Shown piece by piece: positions 59,616 through 64,000 of a DNA stretch of 64,000 bases (positions are counted from its first letter, which is position 1; each line of letters starts with the position of its first letter). The DNA is taken from the NCBI GenBank assembly GCA_035079005.1, contig CM068711.1, positions 3,293,501 to 3,357,500 of the forward strand, given 5' to 3'. Below the pieces are notes generated by a model. The model saw only the letters and a list, made by a program, of their open reading frames with translations, made no database searches and was not told where the DNA came from. The stretch is from Fraxinus americana. Taxonomy: Eukaryota; Streptophyta; Magnoliopsida; Lamiales; Oleaceae. The translations under genes were made by a program, and so were the position numbers.

Positions 59616-59808
59616 TCAAGAATTACTTCCTTGGTAGCTTTTTCCCTTTTCCGTTCGCTTATGTCATATGCGTTTGGAAAAGATGGATTGGCAAGAGTTA
59701 AATTGTGAATTAGAAATTGAACCGTAGTATATCAAGACTAAGCGAAAAATGGAATTGGATCACGATAAATGGGTCATTTTACTACAAAAACTTTTTCATA
59801 TTTTTAAG

Positions 59809-61173
59809 GAAAAATTGTCAACAACGGTCCATAACCTGTACAATTTTCACAGACTTTACCTTAATTTTGAATTTATGCCAACATAGGTTCCTAACTTTTC
59901 ATAAATATGTAGCTAAGGTCGAACTTGATGGAAGTCATCTATTTGACTGTTAGTTGAGTAAAAGTCAAAATATTGACCAAATATTGACCAATTTTAAATG
60001 GTTAACATAGTGAATTTATATTTTATATAATAAAACAATTAAAATAAAATAACTAAATAAAAAAAATGAAAACCAAAATCAAAAGTCATCTTTCCCGCCC
60101 CACCCCAAAATCGAACCCAAGACAACGACGATCCGTCACTCGCCGATCATTGTTGTCACCATCTACAAGACGTTGGCCACTACCCAATGCTACCACCTCT
60201 CTCTTTCCCACTGATGCTATCAAATATCGTACATGTCGACTTTAATTTAATCCATTACCCAAGTTCCCAAGAAAAATTCAAAACCTTCACCCGAGAAATC
60301 CAAACCAAAACCTTTACTCCTCGAAGTTGAAATCACCTTCATTCCTCGAGGACCATTACCCATGAAAAATAGTCGAAGCCAAAAAATGGAGATCGAAGTT
60401 GAAAAAAACCCCAAAACCAAATCCATCACGGCAGTGGAGTTCAAAGCTGAAAAATGATCAGAAATCACCTTCACTCCTTGAGGACAATCACCTAAGAAAA
60501 ATCGTTAGTTAGCCAACCAGACGTTGCTGATCGATTTGTTGTGCAAGTGGTGGCGATATATGTTAGCAAGGCAGCGGTGAGGTTGCAGACCCAAAAACTC
60601 TCATCTTTGAGCAAAAAATAAAACTTATGTCACAGGCAGGATATAGGTTAAGAGATTTGGGCCAATGGTCAAAAATTAGTGGTGATGGAGGAGAATTTGA
60701 TTGAGGAGATGCAGGTTAGCAAGATGACAAAGGAAATAGTCTCGAAGAAATAGGAGGAAAAGTTGGTGACCATTTTTTTTTTTTGAATGCTAACGTGAGA
60801 TGAATAAAGGAGATGGGAAGGGACAAATATTGTTAAGAGGTGCACGATAGCAAGATGGTGGTAGTCCGATGATGATTTGGGAGTATCGTTTGGTTTGGAG
60901 GAAGAAGATAAGGCAAGGCAAGGCGGGACGGGGAGGGGCGGGGATAAATCAAATGGAAAATTTAGTATGGATGAAAATACCCTTGTTTCAAATAGTCAAA
61001 ATACCTCATTTTTGTATTTTTCAGGCCAACTAACGGCCGATTTGATGGTTTCCGTCAAGTTGGATCACAACTACATATTTATGAAAGGTTAGGAGTCTTC
61101 ACTAATACAAATTGAAGATTAGGATAGTATCTGTAAAAATTGAAAATATTAGGAATTGCTGCTGTAATTTTTC
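59809..61173. mobile_element. Non-autonomous Mutator-like element with long inverted ends
   Basis: About 150 bp at each end pair as terminal inverted repeats: left gaaaaattgtcaacaacggt, right (reversed) gaaaaattacagcagcaatt, and both contain cctaacttttcataaatatg or a one-base variant, then the sense phrase aacttgatggaagtcatc / aacttgacggaaaccatc. The flanks (atttttaag and ttttttgaa) give only a poor 9-bp match, so the TSD is decayed or the ends are slightly off. The interior has a GC-rich part near 60100-60200 and unassigned DNA. No transposase or known gene piece was recognised. Confidence 0.7.
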
Positions 61174-61734
61174 TTTTTTGAATCATGAAAAATGCGTTTC
61201 TAAAATATATTTTTTATTTTTCAAAAATGAGATCAAACACGGGCATAATAAGGACAAGTCTATTTTCGTTAAACTTCTACGTCAGGTTGCAACTGCCTTG
61301 TCTCTTCTATTTGTTTTCCACACCCCAGGGCCCACCTACTTGATTTATGGTACCCGTTGTCTATATGTTGTATTTATTACTTACACTCTTTAAATAGCAT
61401 AGGGATGGAGCCTAAGCCTTGGATTTTAAACCACAATTTCGACTTATCAGATAAAGATAAAAACAAAAATTTAAATATTAATATTAGTTAAACGGGTTTT
61501 GCTGTTTGGGCAGAAAAAAAAGTCAAAAGAAGTGATCAAAATAATGTGGAGGAAAAATATTAGGAGCCTGTCTGCTGGAGATTTAAATTCAATTTTGAGT
61601 GTAAATCCAACTTTAAAGTCAATAAGTGGGGGCCACATGAGAGAGGATGAGTCAAATTATGTAGGCTGCTTTGATGAGTAACGGATGAAAAAACAATTTT
61701 AATTGATTTGAAAATGGCGCCCAGAAAAATATTA
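61174..61734. other. Intergenic DNA
   Basis: No gene is supported. Confidence 0.5.
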
Positions 61735-61914
61735 GATTTGTGTTTGACACCCATTTTGGAAAAAAAAAATTGAATTATGGAATAGTGGTTGATGAAAGAA
61801 TGTGTGGTTGAAAAGTAATGAAAAGTTTTAGATTTGTCTGTAATATTATTTTATTTGGAGAATGTGTGGTTAGAATGAAGAAAAAATAGAGAATGAGAAT
61901 GAGTGTCAAACGTG
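61735..61914. mobile_element. Tourist-like MITE copy
   Basis: Left gatttgtgtttgacacccatt-like end after TTA; right aatgagtgtcaaacgtgg. Core gaatgtgtggttgaaaag and tgtaatattattttat. Confidence 0.6.
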
Positions 61915-62107
61915 GATGAAAAAATTGACCGTTATTTAAACTGTTAAGTAATAAAGTGTCATGTGACATTATACGGGAAGTGTAAATGTGTGACCATTGC
62001 ACCAAGCAAGAGTTAGTTGATTCTCCAGGTTCAAATCTGTCCCTTGGATTAGATTCATCTCACATGTTCATTTAAAATGTATAGGCCTATATATGCATGT
62101 AAATCTT

Positions 62108-62251
62108 GCTACACTTACACGCTTTAGTACACAATCTCCTACACAACCCTCTCACATGTGTGTAGGTCCCACAATGTGGGGTCCATTGTGGACCCCACAC
62201 ACTTGTGAGAGGATTGTGCAGGAGATTGTGTACCAAGTGTGTACAAATAGC
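62108..62251. repeat. Long near-perfect hairpin (foldback MITE candidate)
   Basis: Arms of about 69 bp (62108-62176 and 62184-62251) with a 7-bp loop. Shared text includes tacacaatctcctacacaac / its complement and the inner ccacaatg / cattgtgg. No coding capacity. A transcript across it would form an extended double strand. Confidence 0.75.
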
Positions 62252-62920
62252 ATTTTTGATATGCATGCATTCATCCCAGAATACATATTTTTCCTTTTTC
62301 CAGAAAAGGAAGGGACACAAGTCACTGCTTCTGTGATTATTTGAAGAATAAAGTGCACTGTCAACAATTGAACAAATTTGAAGGAAAAACTAACTGCATG
62401 TCGATAAGAAGGATTAGACAATACTCAACATTATTAAAGAATAAAAACAAATTAAAATTGTCCTAATCAAACGCATTCAAGTATGAACTAGTTTCATTGT
62501 AATAGATATCGATGACTCTTTGCGTGTTATTATCCACTCATCCGTTATTGATTCTACATAGGTTAATTTTTCGATTAAGTTAGAAAAAAATTAATTGATG
62601 ATGAACTTTTAAGAAGCGATAACTGCTTTCTTGTTACCGATTGTTTCTTTCTAGAAATTGGGCGATCTCATTTTTAATATTTTGAGTTTTTAAATGTATA
62701 AAATTAAGCATAATATCATTTTCTTGTTATAATAATTGTGTAGATCTTTGATACAAAAAAAATAAAATAATAATAATAATAATAATAACATAAGAGGCTG
62801 TATGGATAATAAAATTTAAATAAATAAACTTATCCTTCTAGAATAACCAGTGTATAATTTAGCTTAAAAAGATCAACAAAAATATAATTCCAAGTCAACA
62901 ATTACGCGCATTCCTGTGTG
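62252..62920. other. Upstream region of the second P450 gene
   Basis: No gene is supported. An (ATA)n microsatellite lies at about 62764-62789. Confidence 0.5.
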
Positions 62921-62928
62921 TATATATA
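62921..62928 (+). promoter_or_regulatory. TATA box of the second P450 gene
   Basis: TATATATA lies 54 bp before the ATG at 62975, which would imply a leader of only about 20-25 bases. Confidence 0.55.
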
Positions 62929-62974
62929 GTTTCGGGACAGAAAACAGAACACAGACAACCATAAGACAGAAAGT

Positions 62975-64000
62975 ATGTTGAGTTTTAAGAACCAAATGGC
63001 TGAATTTCTGTTACAAAATCCGTATATACTCACTTTTATCGCTATATTTCTTCTATGGAAATTCGTCAACCGGATGGCGGCTCCTACAAACAGCAAAAAT
63101 CTGCCGCCATCGCCGCCGAAACTCCCAATTATCGGGAATCTCCACCAAATCGGCACGCTCCCACACTATTCCCTTCAATCCCTGGCAAAAAAATACGGTC
63201 CGCTAATGCTTCTCCACTTTGGAAATGTTCCGACGCTTATCGTTTCATCGGCGGACGCCGCCAGGGAAATTATGAAAACCCATGATGTCATTTTCGCTGA
63301 CAGGCCCGAATCTAGCGTTTCCCGGCGGCTTCTTTACGACATGAAGGATTTGTCAGTTGCCCCATATGGAGAATACTGGAGGCAATTGAAAAGCATATTT
63401 GTACTCCAACTTTTGAGTAACAAAAGGGTACTGTTACTATTTCCCGTGCCCCTCTTAGATCATGATTGACCCTTACTTCTCTTCTTTTGCACAAGAAGCT
63501 GTTTATCCATTATTGATACTGATGGAAATGAGCAAAAACGATGTTATTTTTACTTTATTTATTTATCTGTCTTTAGTCTAGGCCAAAGATGCTCGTAGTA
63601 CATAAACTGAGCATACTTGAGAGTTTAGAATTGCATGGAGTGACTTGATAAGATTTTCTAACGGTGCATTTCTGTCCATAACAGGTACAATCATTCCATG
63701 CTATAAGGGAAGAAGAAGCGGCCTTGATGATGGAAAAAATTAAGGAATCGTGTCTTTCTTCGTCGCCGTTGAATATGAGTGATTTGTTTACGGCAATCAC
63801 AAACGACGTTGTTTGTAGGTCAGCTTTCGGGAGGAAATACAGGGACGGGGCTATTGGGGAGAAATTTCTGAAGTTGATTACTGAATTTTTGGAACTTTTG
63901 GGGACTATTAGTATTGGAGAATTCGTTCCATGTCTGGCGTGGATTAATCGTGTTAATGGTTTCGATGCTAGAGTAGATTTTGTTGCTAAAGAACTTGATG
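62975..64000 (+). CDS. Cytochrome P450, CYP71 clan, tandem copy, cut by the window end
   Basis: Exon 1 is 62975-63427 (151 codons); exon 2 starts at 63685 and runs past the end of the window. The protein starts MLSFKNQMAEFLLQN with a membrane anchor (ILTFIAIFLLWKFV), a proline hinge PPSPPKLPIIGNLHQIGTLP, and LLYDMKDLSVAPYGEYWRQL. Exon 2 (VQSFHAIREEEAALMMEKIK ...) is very similar to exon 2 of the gene at 55371, and the first intron is at the same codon (LLSNKR|VQSF). The catalytic half lies outside the window, so integrity cannot be judged. The two genes are direct tandem duplicates about 5.4 kb apart. Confidence 0.92.

Overview
The window is nuclear DNA of a flowering plant, most likely a eudicot. 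The genes have GT-AG introns, chloroplast and endomembrane products are nuclear encoded, and the AT-rich intergenic space is packed with plant transposon families. No species can be named from the sequence alone; the P450 and kinase genes would suit an asterid, but that is inference.

Host genes in order: a two-exon PB1-domain protein (4457-5130, +); a small two-exon acidic protein with a copia remnant in its intron (14002-16348, -); a seven-exon NBR1/Joka2-type selective-autophagy receptor (25639-29784, +); a decayed PPR gene (30135-30940, -); an intronless nuclear gene for chloroplast EF-Tu (32051-33505, -); an eleven-exon LAMMER kinase of the AFC type (35820-39754, -); and two tandem CYP71-clan cytochrome P450 genes (55371-57558, +, complete; 62975-64000, +, cut by the window end). 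All exon joins were worked out by eye from reading frame and splice sites. The genes do not form one pathway, apart from the P450 pair, which is a local duplication.

Mobile DNA fills most of the rest. Elements with both ends and target-site duplications (TSDs) readable here are: a SINE (19-bp TSD), a copia retrotransposon on the minus strand (18308-24676, TSD GGTGT), a short-LTR retroelement (41836-45426, TSD AAAGT), a hAT element (11069-13572, TSD TACATACC), three Mutator-like elements with 9-10 bp TSDs (6725-8051, 23432-24405, 45842-47216) and a family of about 17 small Tourist-like MITEs, several with TAA TSDs. A fourth Mutator-like element (59809-61173) has long inverted ends but no clean TSD. 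A broken PIF/Harbinger transposase gene lies at 49458-50762, beside two AT-rich tandem arrays (about 192 bp and 226 bp units).

The most notable content is gene capture. The hAT element carries two exons plus the intron between them from a plastid lysophosphatidate acyltransferase gene. One Mutator-like element carries a broken piece of a leucine-rich-repeat receptor-like protein gene; it sits inside a copia LTR, which itself appears to sit inside an older solo LTR. Two of the Mutator-like elements share clusters of a GTGAC motif and a common TCAGGT motif near their ends, which may define a local Pack-MULE family.
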